A stretch of DNA of 64,000 bases from Microbispora hainanensis (GCF_006874475.1 NZ_VIRM01000005.1:1-64000), one strand, 5' to 3'. Shown: positions 25,158 through 34,399, counted from the first letter of the stretch. Made by a program: numbers and translations. Notes: generated by a model from the letters alone, not told the origin.

Positions 25158-28013
25158 TCAGCGCTGGGGGTGGCTGTTGGCCCGGTGGCGCGGATGGCGG
25201 CTCCGGTCGTGGTGCTTCTTCTCGCGGTGCTCGCCCGCCCCGCGCCCGGTCTGGCGGGCCGCCCGGCCGCGGTGCCCGTCTTGCGCGGTGCCCTGGCGTG
25301 TCCGCCGCGCCTCGTTCTTCCGGGCCTCGTTCTTCCGGGCCTGGCTCTTCTGCGCCTTGCTCTTGGGTGCCTTGTTCTGCCGGGCCTTGGCGTGCTGGGT
25401 GGTGGCCTTCCGGGCCTTGGCGTGCTGGGGTGGGCCGCCTCGGGCGGAGGAGCGCTGGGCGGCGGGAGCCGATGCCGGAGGAGCGGCGGCGCGGGGGCGG
25501 GTGAGACTGGCCCAGTCCACCGGTCGCGCCGCCGGCGGCACACCGGCCGAGCCCGTACGCGGCGCACGGGGAGAGGAGCCGCGGACCGCCGGGCGAGTTG
25601 CGGAGAAGAGCGGACGGCTGGGTGTCCGCGCGCCCGAAACGGCGGACGAGTGCCGGGCGGAGACGCCGCCGGTCACGGGAGGGCGGATCACAGGGAGAGC
25701 GGGTGCGGCCCCGGCGCCGGTGGGAGTGGTCATGCGGCCCGCGGCCAGGGGGCTGGTCGCGGCGCCGCCGGAAGCCCCCGCAACGCCGCTCGCCGCGCCG
25801 TTCGACACGTCCTGCGCGGTGGCCGAGGCGTCGTCGTCGTGCTTTTTGCGCTCGGCCTCCCGCTTCTTCTTCTCCTTCTTGCGCTGCTTCTCCAGCGCCT
25901 CCTTCAGGCCCGGGGTGAACCCGCCGCCGAACCGGGCCATGTCCGGCGGGACGAAGCCGTACGCCGGGATGTCCCGCAGGGCCGCGCGCATCGAGTCCAC
26001 CCAGATCGGGCCGGGCAGCGAGGCGCCCTGCACCGAGCCGTAATAACGGCCGCCGATGGTGACGCCGGTGAGCGGATAGCGGTAGGAGCCGCGGATGTCG
26101 CCCACGCTGACGGCGGCGGCGAGGCCGGGGGTGTATCCGGCGAACCAGGCCGAGGTGTAGCCGTTGTTCGTGCCGGTCTTGCCCGCGGCGGGCCTGCCGA
26201 TGGACTGACCGCGCATCGTGCCCTTGGTGAAGACTCCCGTGAGCACGTGGCTCACCGCGTCGGCGACCGCGGGTTCGATCGCGGTCCCGCAGGCGGGCGG
26301 TATGTCGGTGCGGGTGCCGTCGCGCTCCACGACGGCGGTGATGGCCATCGGCCGGCAGTAGCGGCCGCGGGCGGCGAGCGCCGCGTACGCCGCCGCCACG
26401 GTCGTCGGGTCCATCTCGTTGGCGCCCAGCGTGAACGTCGGCACCTCGTGGAGCGGCGTGCCGTCCGCCCGCCTGATGCCCAGCGACTTGGCCGTCTGCA
26501 CGACGTCGCACAGGCCGACCTCGCGCTCCAGCCGCATGTAGAAGATGTTCACCGACTGCCAGGTGCCCATCTCCAGGCTGTACGGCCCGCCGCCGCCCTC
26601 GCCGCCCGCGTTGTGGATGACCGTGTGCGGGTCGTTGACGGCCCTGCCCGAGCAGTCGCGGTAGCCGTACGACGGGACGTACGCGCCGGGGATCGTGAAG
26701 CCGTCGCCGAACCGCATGCCCTGCTTCAGCGCGGTGGCCAGCGTGAACACCTTGAAGGTGGATCCCGCCTGCAGGCCGAGCCCGCCACCGTGGGCGGTGT
26801 CGGCCGCCAGGTTGTAGGTGGTGCCGGGCCCGAGGTCGCGGTCGTGCGGGTTGCGCCCGTAGCGCTTGCTCACGGCCATCGCGCGGATGTGCCCGGTGCC
26901 CGGCTCGATCATCGTCTCCGACGCCACCTGGTTGTCGCGCGGCTTGACCCGCGCGGAGATGGCACGCTCGGCGGCCCGCTGCGCGACCGGGTCGATGGTC
27001 GTCCAGATGGTCAGCCCGCCCCGCTGCAGGCGCCGCTCCCGATCGGCCCTGCTGTAGCCGAAGGCGGGATTGGTGAGCACCTCGCGCTCCACGTACACAC
27101 AGAAGAAGGGGTGGGCGCTGCCCGCGCAGCCGCCGGGCTCGGGACTCAGGCGCAACCCCAGCGGCGCGGCCGCGGCGGTGCGCGCCGCGTCGTTGCCGAT
27201 CTTGCCGAGCTCCGCCATCCGGCCGAGGATCAGGTCGCGCCGGGTGCGCAGCCGGTCGCGGTGCTCGTCGCCCAGCGAGGGATCGGTGTCGTACGGCGTG
27301 CGCACGGCGCCGGCGAGCGTCGCGGCCTGCGTGAGCGTGAGGTCGGCGGCGTCGACGCCGAAGAACCGCTTGGCCGCCGCCTGGACGCCGAAGGCCCCGG
27401 CCCCGAAGTAGGCGATGTTGAGGTAACGCTCGAGGATCTGGTCCTTGGTGTATTTACGCTCCAGCGCCAGGGCATACCGCAGCTCGTCGAACTTGCGGCG
27501 GAACGAGCGGACGAGGGCCTGCGCCCGCTCCTGCTCCGACTCGGCCTGGCTCACCATGATGTTCTTGACGAGCTGCTGGGTGATGGACGAGCCGCCCTGC
27601 CGGATCCCGCCGGCCCGCGTGTTGGTGACGAAGGCGCGCAGCGTGCCCTTGATGTCCAGGCCGCCGTGCTCGTAGAACCGGGCGTCCTCGATGGCCACGA
27701 TGGCCTGCCGCATGACCGGGGCGACCGCGCTCAGCGGCACCGACTGCCGGTTCTGGTAGTAGAACTGGGCGATCTGGCGTCCGTTGCGGTCGAGCAGCCG
27801 CGTCACCTCGGGCAGCGGCTCCTCGCGCAGGGGCGCGGGCAGGTAGGTGAGGGTGGACGCGGCGCTCCTGGCCGCCAGGCCGGCCCCGCCCACGAAGGGC
27901 ATCACCAGCCCGGCGACCAGGGTGCCCCCGGCCGCGCCGCACATGCCCAGGGCGAGGACGGCGCGCCCGAGACTGACGCGCCCGAGACTGACGCCGAGAA
28001 GACGAGAGGTCAC
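25158..28013 (-). CDS. Class A penicillin-binding protein with a basic C-terminal tail
   Basis: A 951-residue bifunctional peptidoglycan synthase. A membrane anchor lies near 17-43. The glycosyltransferase domain has catalytic Glu109 (AIVAIEDARFYEHGG) and RQGGSSITQQLVKN. The transpeptidase domain has Ser418 in STFK, an SVN motif (GTWQSVNIFYM) and KTGT (AAGKTGTNNGYTSAW). About 290 residues follow the catalytic core, low in complexity. The last 80 or so are strongly basic, rich in Lys, Arg, Ala and Gln (ARKNEARKNEARRTR), and would bind anionic polymers. It builds and cross-links the cell wall outside the membrane. Confidence 0.95.
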   Translation of the reverse strand: MTSRLLGVSLGRVSLGRAVLALGMCGAAGGTLVAGLVMPFVGGAGLAARSAASTLTYLPAPLREEPLPEVTRLLDRNGRQIAQFYYQNRQSVPLSAVAPVMRQAIVAIEDARFYEHGGLDIKGTLRAFVTNTRAGGIRQGGSSITQQLVKNIMVSQAESEQERAQALVRSFRRKFDELRYALALERKYTKDQILERYLNIAYFGAGAFGVQAAAKRFFGVDAADLTLTQAATLAGAVRTPYDTDPSLGDEHRDRLRTRRDLILGRMAELGKIGNDAARTAAAAPLGLRLSPEPGGCAGSAHPFFCVYVEREVLTNPAFGYSRADRERRLQRGGLTIWTTIDPVAQRAAERAISARVKPRDNQVASETMIEPGTGHIRAMAVSKRYGRNPHDRDLGPGTTYNLAADTAHGGGLGLQAGSTFKVFTLATALKQGMRFGDGFTIPGAYVPSYGYRDCSGRAVNDPHTVIHNAGGEGGGGPYSLEMGTWQSVNIFYMRLEREVGLCDVVQTAKSLGIRRADGTPLHEVPTFTLGANEMDPTTVAAAYAALAARGRYCRPMAITAVVERDGTRTDIPPACGTAIEPAVADAVSHVLTGVFTKGTMRGQSIGRPAAGKTGTNNGYTSAWFAGYTPGLAAAVSVGDIRGSYRYPLTGVTIGGRYYGSVQGASLPGPIWVDSMRAALRDIPAYGFVPPDMARFGGGFTPGLKEALEKQRKKEKKKREAERKKHDDDASATAQDVSNGAASGVAGASGGAATSPLAAGRMTTPTGAGAAPALPVIRPPVTGGVSARHSSAVSGARTPSRPLFSATRPAVRGSSPRAPRTGSAGVPPAARPVDWASLTRPRAAAPPASAPAAQRSSARGGPPQHAKARKATTQHAKARQNKAPKSKAQKSQARKNEARKNEARRTRQGTAQDGHRGRAARQTGRGAGEHREKKHHDRSRHPRHRANSHPQR

Positions 28014-28065
28014 GGGATATCAGTGCGACCTCTGGCGTTTCTCCAAACCCAGGGGCCGCAAAGCT

Positions 28066-29370
28066 TTACGTAAGCCTGTTGATCTTCAACCCGAGGGAGG
28101 TGAACTGTTCGAACGGCCTGTGGTAACCGCGTTCGATGTGGTTGACGCCGCGCAGGGTCGAGGTGCCCTCGGCCACGGCGGCTGCCAGCACCGCGGAGAA
28201 CCCGGCGCGGATGTCGGGGAGCGTGACGTCGGCCCCGCGCAGGTTGGAGACCCCGCGGACCACCGCCGAGTGCTTGGCGTTGGTGTCGTGGTAGCGGCAC
28301 GCCGGTCCGCCCAGGCACTGGGCGAACACCTCGATCTCGCATCCCATCTTCTGCAGGGCGGGAACGTACACGAGCCGGTTCTCGAACACCGTCTCGTGCA
28401 GCACCGACATGCCCTCGGCGCGGGTGAACAGCACCATCAGCGGCGTCTGCCAGTCCGTCATGAAACCGGGGTGGGTGTCGGTCTGCACCGCCGCGGCACG
28501 CAGGCCCTCCGGGGCGGAGGCGCACAGCCACTCGTCGGTGATCTCGAACCGCGCGCCCATCCTCGCCAGTGTGGTGATGGCGGTGACGAGCCGGTCCTGG
28601 GGGCAGCCGTGCACGCGCACCTCGCCGCCGGTCACGAGGCCCGCCACGAGGTAGGAGAACGCCTCGATGCGGTCGCCGGCCAGCCAGGTGGAGGCGCCGT
28701 GCAGCCGTTCGACACCCTCGATCACGATGCGCCGGTCGGGGCTCAGCTCGATCATCGCGCCCATGCGCTGGAGGAACAGCGCCAGCTCCACCACCTCGGG
28801 CTCCATCGCCGCGCCCTTGATGACGGTCTTGCCCTCCGCCAGCACCGCGGTCATGAGGATCGTCTCGGTGGCGCCCACGCTGGGGTAGGGGAGCGTGATG
28901 CGGCTGCCGCGCAGCCGGGCCGCCTTGGCGGTGATGCCGTTGTCGCCCACCTCGATCTCCGCGCCCATGGACCGCAGCGCCTCGACGTGGAAGTTGACCG
29001 GCCTCCTGCCGATCGGGTCGCCGCCGACGAGGGGGACGAACGCCTCGCCCGCCAGGTGCAGCAGCGGGCCGAGCATCAGGATCGGGATGCGGTTGAGCCC
29101 GGTGTACTCCTCCGGCACCCGCGGCCGTATCTCGGTGCCCCGCTCGATGGTGATCTCACCCGGGGTGATCTCCACGTGGATGCCGAGGGCTTCGAGCATG
29201 GCGGCGGTGAGCCCCACCTCGCCGACCTCGGGGGCGTTGTGCAGCGTGCTCGGACCCGTGCCGAGCATCGCCGCCACCATGTGTTTCGAGACCGCGTTCT
29301 TCGATCCACGGACCTCCACGTCCCCCCGCAGGGGGCCGGACGGGTCGATCTGCCATACCTCTTCGCTCAC
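28066..29370 (-). CDS. murA: UDP-GlcNAc 1-carboxyvinyltransferase (MurA-like), Asp variant
   Basis: A 434-residue EPSP-synthase-fold enzyme that transfers enolpyruvate from PEP to UDP-GlcNAc, the first step of peptidoglycan synthesis. The Lys-Asn pair (Lys24-Asn25) and later motifs (DRIEAFSYLVAGL, THPGFMTDWQTPL) match MurA. The loop residue that is Cys in most MurA enzymes, the fosfomycin target, is Asp118 here (VGGDPIGRRP). This substitution is known from mycobacteria to give intrinsic fosfomycin resistance. GTG 29370 follows AGGAGG. It is an actinobacterial MurA-like clade, and some such paralogs may have another acceptor. The penicillin-binding protein gene lies 52 bases downstream. Confidence 0.85.
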   Translation of the reverse strand: MSEEVWQIDPSGPLRGDVEVRGSKNAVSKHMVAAMLGTGPSTLHNAPEVGEVGLTAAMLEALGIHVEITPGEITIERGTEIRPRVPEEYTGLNRIPILMLGPLLHLAGEAFVPLVGGDPIGRRPVNFHVEALRSMGAEIEVGDNGITAKAARLRGSRITLPYPSVGATETILMTAVLAEGKTVIKGAAMEPEVVELALFLQRMGAMIELSPDRRIVIEGVERLHGASTWLAGDRIEAFSYLVAGLVTGGEVRVHGCPQDRLVTAITTLARMGARFEITDEWLCASAPEGLRAAAVQTDTHPGFMTDWQTPLMVLFTRAEGMSVLHETVFENRLVYVPALQKMGCEIEVFAQCLGGPACRYHDTNAKHSAVVRGVSNLRGADVTLPDIRAGFSAVLAAAVAEGTSTLRGVNHIERGYHRPFEQFTSLGLKINRLT

Positions 29371-29471
29371 TCGGCCTCCTTGGCCCACACCGATGCCGTG
29401 TGTCCCCTGCACGCGGCTCAGGCAAGCGTAACGGGACCGGACCCGATCACCACGTGGGTACTATCGGGACG

Positions 29472-29990
29472 GTGCGGCATCTGAGGGGCAATCTGGCGGC
29501 GATCGGGGTAACCGTCCTCGTACTCGCCGTCCTCGGGGTGGTCGCGGGCTACGTCTGGTCGGCGCTCGCCCCCGCCGCGCGATACGTGCTGATCGACGGG
29601 ACGCCGCATCTGGCCGATCCCGAGTCGCAGTCGCTCATCGAGGCCGACGGCTGGTTCGCCGTGGTCACCGGCGCGTCCGGCCTGGCCTGCGGGATCGCGG
29701 GGTACGTGCTGTCGCGCAAACGGCCGGTCGAGGTCCTCGTGGGGCTCGCCGCCGGCGGGCTGCTCGCCGGATATGTCGCCATGCTGGTCGGCAGTACGGC
29801 CAAGGGCGGGGTCCAGGCGGCGGGACCGGACGGCTACACCACCACGACCTCGCTGGACCTGACCGCGCACGGCGTGCTGTTCGCCTGGCCGCTCATGGCC
29901 ACCGCGGTCTTCTGGGTCATCGAGTTCGCCGTGACCTACAACCAGCGGGGCAGCGCAACCCAGGCCCTGCCGCCGGGGCCTAAGCTCTGA
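29472..29990 (+). CDS. DUF2567-like membrane protein
   Basis: A 172-residue protein with four hydrophobic helices (about 10-30, 60-80, 88-108, 142-162). The loop between helices 1 and 2 (LAPAARYVLIDGTPHLADPESQSLIEADGWFA) resembles actinobacterial DUF2567 proteins; function unknown. GTG 29472 is chosen because a TACTAT -10 box (29459-29464) lies 7 bases before it, suggesting a leaderless transcript. It is divergent from murA and convergent with the amidase gene, overlapping it by 11 bases. Confidence 0.7.
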   Translation: MRHLRGNLAAIGVTVLVLAVLGVVAGYVWSALAPAARYVLIDGTPHLADPESQSLIEADGWFAVVTGASGLACGIAGYVLSRKRPVEVLVGLAAGGLLAGYVAMLVGSTAKGGVQAAGPDGYTTTTSLDLTAHGVLFAWPLMATAVFWVIEFAVTYNQRGSATQALPPGPKL

Positions 29991-31380
29991 CGAGGCCCGG
30001 CTCGGTCCGCCAGAAGCCGGTCGCCTGTTCGAAGGCGTGCCCGAGGCGCAGGACGTCCATGTCGGCCCACGGCCTGCCCACGATCTGCAGGCCGACCGGG
30101 AGGCCGTCGGGCGTGAACCCGCACGGCACCGACATCGCGGGCGCGTGCAGCACGCTGATCCAGTAGCACGACCGCATCCACGCCAGGTAGTCGGGCATCT
30201 CCACCCCGGCCACCTCCGTGACGTACGGCTGCTCGACCGGGAACGGCGGCACCTGGCTGACGGGCGCGACCAGGAAGTCGTAGCGGCCGAAGAAGTCCCG
30301 CATGCGGTGGAACAGGCCGGTGCGCAGCCGCTCGGCCCTGGCGAGGTCGGCCCCGGTGACCTTCCGGCCCTGTTCGATGTTCCAGGCCACGTTGGGGCCC
30401 ACATCGGGGAGGTCGCCGAAGTTGAGCGCGTAATACCACGACCGGTAGACGCGGAACGCCTCCTCGGCGCCGGACAGGTCCAGGTCCACCCGCTCGACCT
30501 TGGCCCCCAGCGCGGCCAGCGTCTCGGCCGCCCGCGCCGTCGCGGCGGCCGTGCGGGGGTCGACCGGCAGGCCGCCGAGGTCGGGGCTGAAGGCGACCCG
30601 GACCCCGGCGAGCTCCATGTCGAGCGACCCCGCGAACGCCGAGCCGTCCTCGCGGATCGAGAACGGCGAGACCGGGTCGAACCCGGCGATGGCCGACATG
30701 AACAGCGCCAGGTCGCCCGCGGTGCGGGCCATCGGCCCCGGCACGCTGAGCGTGTACCAGGCCGCCGTCGCCGACTTCGCCGGCACCCGCCCGGGGGTGG
30801 GGCGCAGACCGGCCACGTTGCAGAACGACGCGGGGTTGCGCAGCGAGCCGCCCATGTCGGAGCCGTCGGCCAGCGGCACCATCCGGCAGGCCAGCGCCGC
30901 CGCCGCGCCGCCGCTGCTGCCGCCCGCGCTCTTCGACAGGTCGTACGGGTTGCGGGTCGCCCCGAACACCTCGTTGACCGTGTGCGAGCCGGTGCCGAAC
31001 TCCGGGGTGTTCGTCTTGCCCAGCGCGATCCCGCCCGCCTCGCGGATGCGCCGCACGAGCGGGTCGTCCTCCGTCGGCACGTGGTCGGCGAACGCCCGCG
31101 AGCCGTACGTGGTGCGGACGCCCGCGGTGTCGGCGAGGTCCTTGTGCGCGACCGGGATGCCGTGCAGCGGGCCGCGCAGCAGGCCGCGCCGCAGGTCCTC
31201 GTCGGCGCGCGCGGCCTGGTCGAGCGCACGCTCGGCGGTCAGCGTCACGACGGCGTTGACCCGCGGGTTCGTCTCCTCCACGCGGCGCAGGCACGCCTCG
31301 GTCAGCTCGGCCGCGCTCACCTCGCGCGCTCGCAGCAGCGCGGCCATCTCCGTCGCGGTGAGATCGGCCAGCTCGTTCAC
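29980..31380 (-). CDS. Amidase signature family enzyme
   Basis: A 466-residue serine hydrolase with the Ser-cisSer-Lys triad: Lys80 (VAHKDLADTAG), the GGSSGG loop (153-158), and nucleophile Ser178 (DMGGSLRNPASF). These enzymes hydrolyse amide bonds; the substrate is not evident. It is not GatA, since no gatB or gatC is nearby and the C-terminal region is different. GTG 31380 has GGGGGAG upstream at short spacing. No operon partner is apparent. Confidence 0.88.
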   Translation of the reverse strand: MNELADLTATEMAALLRAREVSAAELTEACLRRVEETNPRVNAVVTLTAERALDQAARADEDLRRGLLRGPLHGIPVAHKDLADTAGVRTTYGSRAFADHVPTEDDPLVRRIREAGGIALGKTNTPEFGTGSHTVNEVFGATRNPYDLSKSAGGSSGGAAAALACRMVPLADGSDMGGSLRNPASFCNVAGLRPTPGRVPAKSATAAWYTLSVPGPMARTAGDLALFMSAIAGFDPVSPFSIREDGSAFAGSLDMELAGVRVAFSPDLGGLPVDPRTAAATARAAETLAALGAKVERVDLDLSGAEEAFRVYRSWYYALNFGDLPDVGPNVAWNIEQGRKVTGADLARAERLRTGLFHRMRDFFGRYDFLVAPVSQVPPFPVEQPYVTEVAGVEMPDYLAWMRSCYWISVLHAPAMSVPCGFTPDGLPVGLQIVGRPWADMDVLRLGHAFEQATGFWRTEPGLVRA

Positions 31381-31457
31381 AGCTCCCCCGTTCGGTGTGG
31401 CTTCCGGCCAGTCTTACGGCCGGTGAGCCGTACGGGCGATGGCAACAGTAGACAGGC

Positions 31458-31955
31458 TCAGAGCTTCGCGATGGGGGCGGTCACCGCCTGGGCGAGCCGG
31501 ACGAGGTTGCCCGGCGCGGTCTCGATCTGCAGGCCGCGCCGCCCGGCGGAGAAGTAGATCGTCTCGAAGCCGAGCGCGGACTCGTCCACCACGGTCGGCA
31601 GCCGCTTGCGCTGGCCGAGCGGGCTGATGCCGCCGACGACGTAGCCGGTGACCCGCTCCACCTTGGCCGCCTCGGCCATCGCCGCCCGCTTGCCCTTCAG
31701 CGCCGCCGCGAACGCCTTGAGGTCGAGCTTGCCCGCCACCGGCACGACCGCGACCGCGAGACCCGCCTCGGTCTCCGCCACCAGCGTCTTGAAGATCCGC
31801 TCGTACGGCAGCCCGAGCGCGTCGGCCGCCTCCTCGCCGTACGCCTGGGCGTTCGGATCGTGGTCGTAGGGGTGAAGGGTGAACTCCGCCTTCGCCTGCG
31901 TGAGGGCGACCGTCGCCGGAGTGCTCTGGCCGCCCTTGCTCTTGGTCTTGCTCAC
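31458..31955 (-). CDS. YbaK/EbsC-type Cys-tRNA(Pro) deacylase
   Basis: A 165-residue protein of the YbaK/ProX editing family, which removes Cys mischarged onto tRNA-Pro. It has the family's central Lys (PVAGKLDLKAFA) and the GYVVGGISPLGQRKRLPTVVD loop. GTG 31955 is preferred over an upstream in-frame ATG because a TAAGCT -10 box lies 7 bases before it, implying a leaderless mRNA. That -10 is inside the first copy of a 25-bp tandem repeat. The gene stands alone. Confidence 0.88.
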   Translation of the reverse strand: MSKTKSKGGQSTPATVALTQAKAEFTLHPYDHDPNAQAYGEEAADALGLPYERIFKTLVAETEAGLAVAVVPVAGKLDLKAFAAALKGKRAAMAEAAKVERVTGYVVGGISPLGQRKRLPTVVDESALGFETIYFSAGRRGLQIETAPGNLVRLAQAVTAPIAKL

Positions 31956-31959
31956 GACG

Positions 31960-32034
31960 GCAAGCTTAGGGTCGCTCCGCTCCGGCAAGCTTGAGGTCGC
32001 TCCGCTCCGGCAAGCTTGAGGTCGCTCCGCTCCC
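31960..32034. repeat. Three tandem copies of a 25-bp repeat
   Basis: Copies at 31960-31984, 31985-32009 and 32010-32034 share the core GCAAGCTTGAGGTCGCTCCG. The first differs by TTAGGG for TTGAGG, which creates the TAAGCT -10 box of the deacylase gene on the minus strand; the third ends CCC. The array fills the gap between the deacylase and ArsC-like genes. Copy-number change could alter expression. Confidence 0.85.
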
Positions 32035-32048
32035 GGCGGGCGACCGCG

Positions 32049-32405
32049 TCAGGGGAGGACGGAGCGTACGGCCTCGGGGGAGCGGGCCACCACGGCGGTG
32101 CCGTCGTCGGCGGTGATGATCGGCCGCTGGATCAGGATCGGGTGGGCGGCCATGGCGTCGATCCACCGTCCGCGGGCCGCCTCGTCGCGTGGCCACGACT
32201 CGAGGCCCAGCTCGGCCGCGACGGGCTCGCCGAGGCGGGCGACGTCCCAGGGCTCCAGGCCGAGGCGGCCGAGCACCTCGGTCAGCTCCTCCGCGCTCGG
32301 CGGGTCCTCCAGGTAGTGCCGCACGGTGTATCCGGCGCCCTCGGCGTCGAGCAGCGACAGGGCCGACCGGCACTTCGAGCAGGCCGGGTTGATCCAGATC
32401 TCCAT
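32049..32405 (-). CDS. ArsC/Spx-family thioredoxin-like protein
   Basis: A 118-residue protein of the arsenate reductase (ArsC) family, with a thioredoxin-like fold and a CSKC motif at residues 9-12 (INPACSKCRSALSLL), followed by an ArsC-type helical insertion and HPILIQRPIITAD, the usual ArsC signature. True ArsC enzymes reduce arsenate with glutaredoxin or a mycothiol system; many family members have other redox roles. No ars operon genes are nearby, so the substrate is uncertain. Confidence 0.88.
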   Translation of the reverse strand: MEIWINPACSKCRSALSLLDAEGAGYTVRHYLEDPPSAEELTEVLGRLGLEPWDVARLGEPVAAELGLESWPRDEAARGRWIDAMAAHPILIQRPIITADDGTAVVARSPEAVRSVLP

Positions 32406-32536
32406 GCGGCCATTGTCCCGCCGGCGGAGCGCAAACAGGCCTTCATGCCCACCCGGCGAATGGCAAAACGATCTAAAGGGGACAATTTCTTCACGTGGCC
32501 TTTATCGACGGGAGCGGCCGGGGGGAAGGGCAGTCG

Positions 32537-33175
32537 ATGGGAACGGTCAGTGGTGTCGCGGGTGACGTCGCGAAAGGACAGGCGTGCCTGTTCGGCGGGC
32601 TCGGGGTGTGCGTCACGCTCCGGCCGGAGGGTTTGGCGGTCAACCACGGCATGAGTTACTTCGGGGTCCACTGGCAGACCCTGCTGCCGTACGCCGCGGG
32701 TCTCGCGGGCGCCGCGCTGTTCACCAGCCGGGCGCTGCGCGACGCGGCGGCCCGCACGCCGCACCCCGCCCACCTGCGGCGGATGGCCGGCTCGTTCGCC
32801 GTGCTGCTGGCCGGGATCGTGCTGACGCCCTACACGCTGGGCGGGGCGGTCGACTGGGCGCACCGGGGGCTGGGCGCGGCCCTGTTCGTGCTCCAGCTCC
32901 TGCTGGCCGTGCGGCTCGTCGCGTGGGCCCGCGGTGACGCGGTCGGCGTCGCGTTCTTCCTCGTCCAGCTCGGCGGGGGCGTCCTCGCCGCGGTGTACGT
33001 GCTCCAGACCGAGGGGCTGCTCATCCACGGCGAGGCGACGTTCCAGCTCGGATTCGCCCTGGTGCTGGCCAGGACGCTCCCGCTGCTCGCGCCTCCGGTC
33101 GCCACGGCGTCCCCGGCCTCGGGCGGCGCGCCCGCCGCCGCGCCCGGCTCCCCGGCGACGGTCTCATGCCAGTGA
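32537..33175 (+). CDS. Polytopic membrane protein, unknown function
   Basis: A 212-residue protein with about six hydrophobic helices (VPYAAGLAGAALF-like second helix, SFAVLLAGIVLTPYTLGG, FVLQLLLAVRLVAW, VAFFLVQLGGGVLAAVYVL, and others) and a Pro/Ala/Gly-rich tail. I do not recognise the family. ATG 32537 follows a purine-rich GGGGGAAGGG; an in-frame GTG at 32495 is an alternative. It is convergent with the FAD oxidoreductase gene and overlaps it by 12 bases. Confidence 0.65.
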   Translation: MGTVSGVAGDVAKGQACLFGGLGVCVTLRPEGLAVNHGMSYFGVHWQTLLPYAAGLAGAALFTSRALRDAAARTPHPAHLRRMAGSFAVLLAGIVLTPYTLGGAVDWAHRGLGAALFVLQLLLAVRLVAWARGDAVGVAFFLVQLGGGVLAAVYVLQTEGLLIHGEATFQLGFALVLARTLPLLAPPVATASPASGGAPAAAPGSPATVSCQ

Positions 33176-34399
33176 GACGGTGATCGGCCCGCCGTGCGGG
33201 TCCGCGCCGGACAGCAGCGACGACGGCACCCGGAACACCCGGCCGGGGGAGACCGGCCACGGCAGCGTGCGGCGGGCGATCTCGCGGCCGTCCTGCGTCA
33301 CCATCACCCTGGCGACGGCGCGGTGCTCGTCCGGCCACAGCAGGATCCGGCGCCGGGGCGGCGCGCCCGCACCCGGCCTGACCAGGCCGGGGGAGACCCA
33401 TCGGAACGGTGCCCCGGCCCGCAGCGGGATCGCCTCCGCGCCGGTGGGCGTGCCGCCGAGGTAGGCCAGGACGTGCCGCACCACGTGACGGCCGTCGAGG
33501 GCCGCCACGTCGGCGGTGTCCACGGGGTGGACCAGGTTGCCGACGGCGAACACGCCGGGGCGGCTGGTGGCCAGGGCGTTGTCCACGACCGGGCTCCTGC
33601 TGCCCGGGTCCATCGCCAGCCCGGCGGCCCGGGCCAGCTCGTGGTCCGGGATCCAGCCGCCGGTGAACACCACCGTGTCGCAGGGCACCGTGCGGCGCTC
33701 GCCCGTGCGCAGGTCCTCGATCTCGACCGACTCCACGGTGTCGCGCCCGTTGATCCGTACGACCCGGGTGGCGGTGGCGACGGGCACGCGCAGCACGGCC
33801 CGCCCCGGCACGCTGAACGCCGCGTACGACTCGGCGCGATCGTGCTCGCTGGTCATCAGCACGGTGCGGCAGCCCGCCGTGCGCAGGGTGAGCGCGGCCG
33901 ACCAGCTCACCAGCTCGGCGCCGACGATGACGGCCCGCGTCCCGACCTTGCCGTGGTGCAGGTGGACCACGTTCTGGAGCTGCCCTGTCGTCAGCACGCC
34001 CGCCGGGCGGTCGCCCGGCACCATCCGGGCCGTACGGGGACGCTCCCTGGCGCCGGTCGCCAGGACGACGGCGCGGGCGTCCACCCGCAGGCGGCCCTCC
34101 GGGGTGGTGACGTCGAGGGCGTGCTCCCCGGCCCATCCGGTGACCATGGCCGAGGTGCGCACCAGCGCCCCGGCCTCCAGCGCGCGGTTGGCCAGCAGGC
34201 GGGCGTACGCCGGGCCGGTCATCACCGTACGCAGGTCGCGCAGGCCGTAGCCGGTGTGGTCGCTGTGCCGGGGGATGCCCCCCGCCTCGCGCTCGCGGTC
34301 GAGCACCAGGACACGCAGGCCGGCCGCCGCGAGACCGGCGGCGGCGGTCAGCCCGGAGGGGCCGCCGCCCACGACGGCGACGTCGGTGGTGAGGTTCAT
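33164..34399 (-). CDS. Pyridine nucleotide-disulfide-type FAD oxidoreductase
   Basis: A 411-residue flavoprotein with an N-terminal FAD motif (VAVVGGGPSGLTAAAGLAAAGLRVLVLD), a second dinucleotide motif (RAVIVGAELVSWSAALTL), and VFAVGNLVHPVD as the C-terminal FAD contact. It resembles the small oxidoreductase subunits paired with GlpA-like proteins, such as hydrogen-cyanide-synthase B or sarcosine/octopine-oxidase subunits. It is last in a four-gene operon and overlaps the GlpA-like gene by 4 bases. It likely passes electrons from the partner's FAD/Fe-S centre. The substrate is inferred only from context. Confidence 0.82.
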   Translation of the reverse strand: MNLTTDVAVVGGGPSGLTAAAGLAAAGLRVLVLDREREAGGIPRHSDHTGYGLRDLRTVMTGPAYARLLANRALEAGALVRTSAMVTGWAGEHALDVTTPEGRLRVDARAVVLATGARERPRTARMVPGDRPAGVLTTGQLQNVVHLHHGKVGTRAVIVGAELVSWSAALTLRTAGCRTVLMTSEHDRAESYAAFSVPGRAVLRVPVATATRVVRINGRDTVESVEIEDLRTGERRTVPCDTVVFTGGWIPDHELARAAGLAMDPGSRSPVVDNALATSRPGVFAVGNLVHPVDTADVAALDGRHVVRHVLAYLGGTPTGAEAIPLRAGAPFRWVSPGLVRPGAGAPPRRRILLWPDEHRAVARVMVTQDGREIARRTLPWPVSPGRVFRVPSSLLSGADPHGGPITVSLA

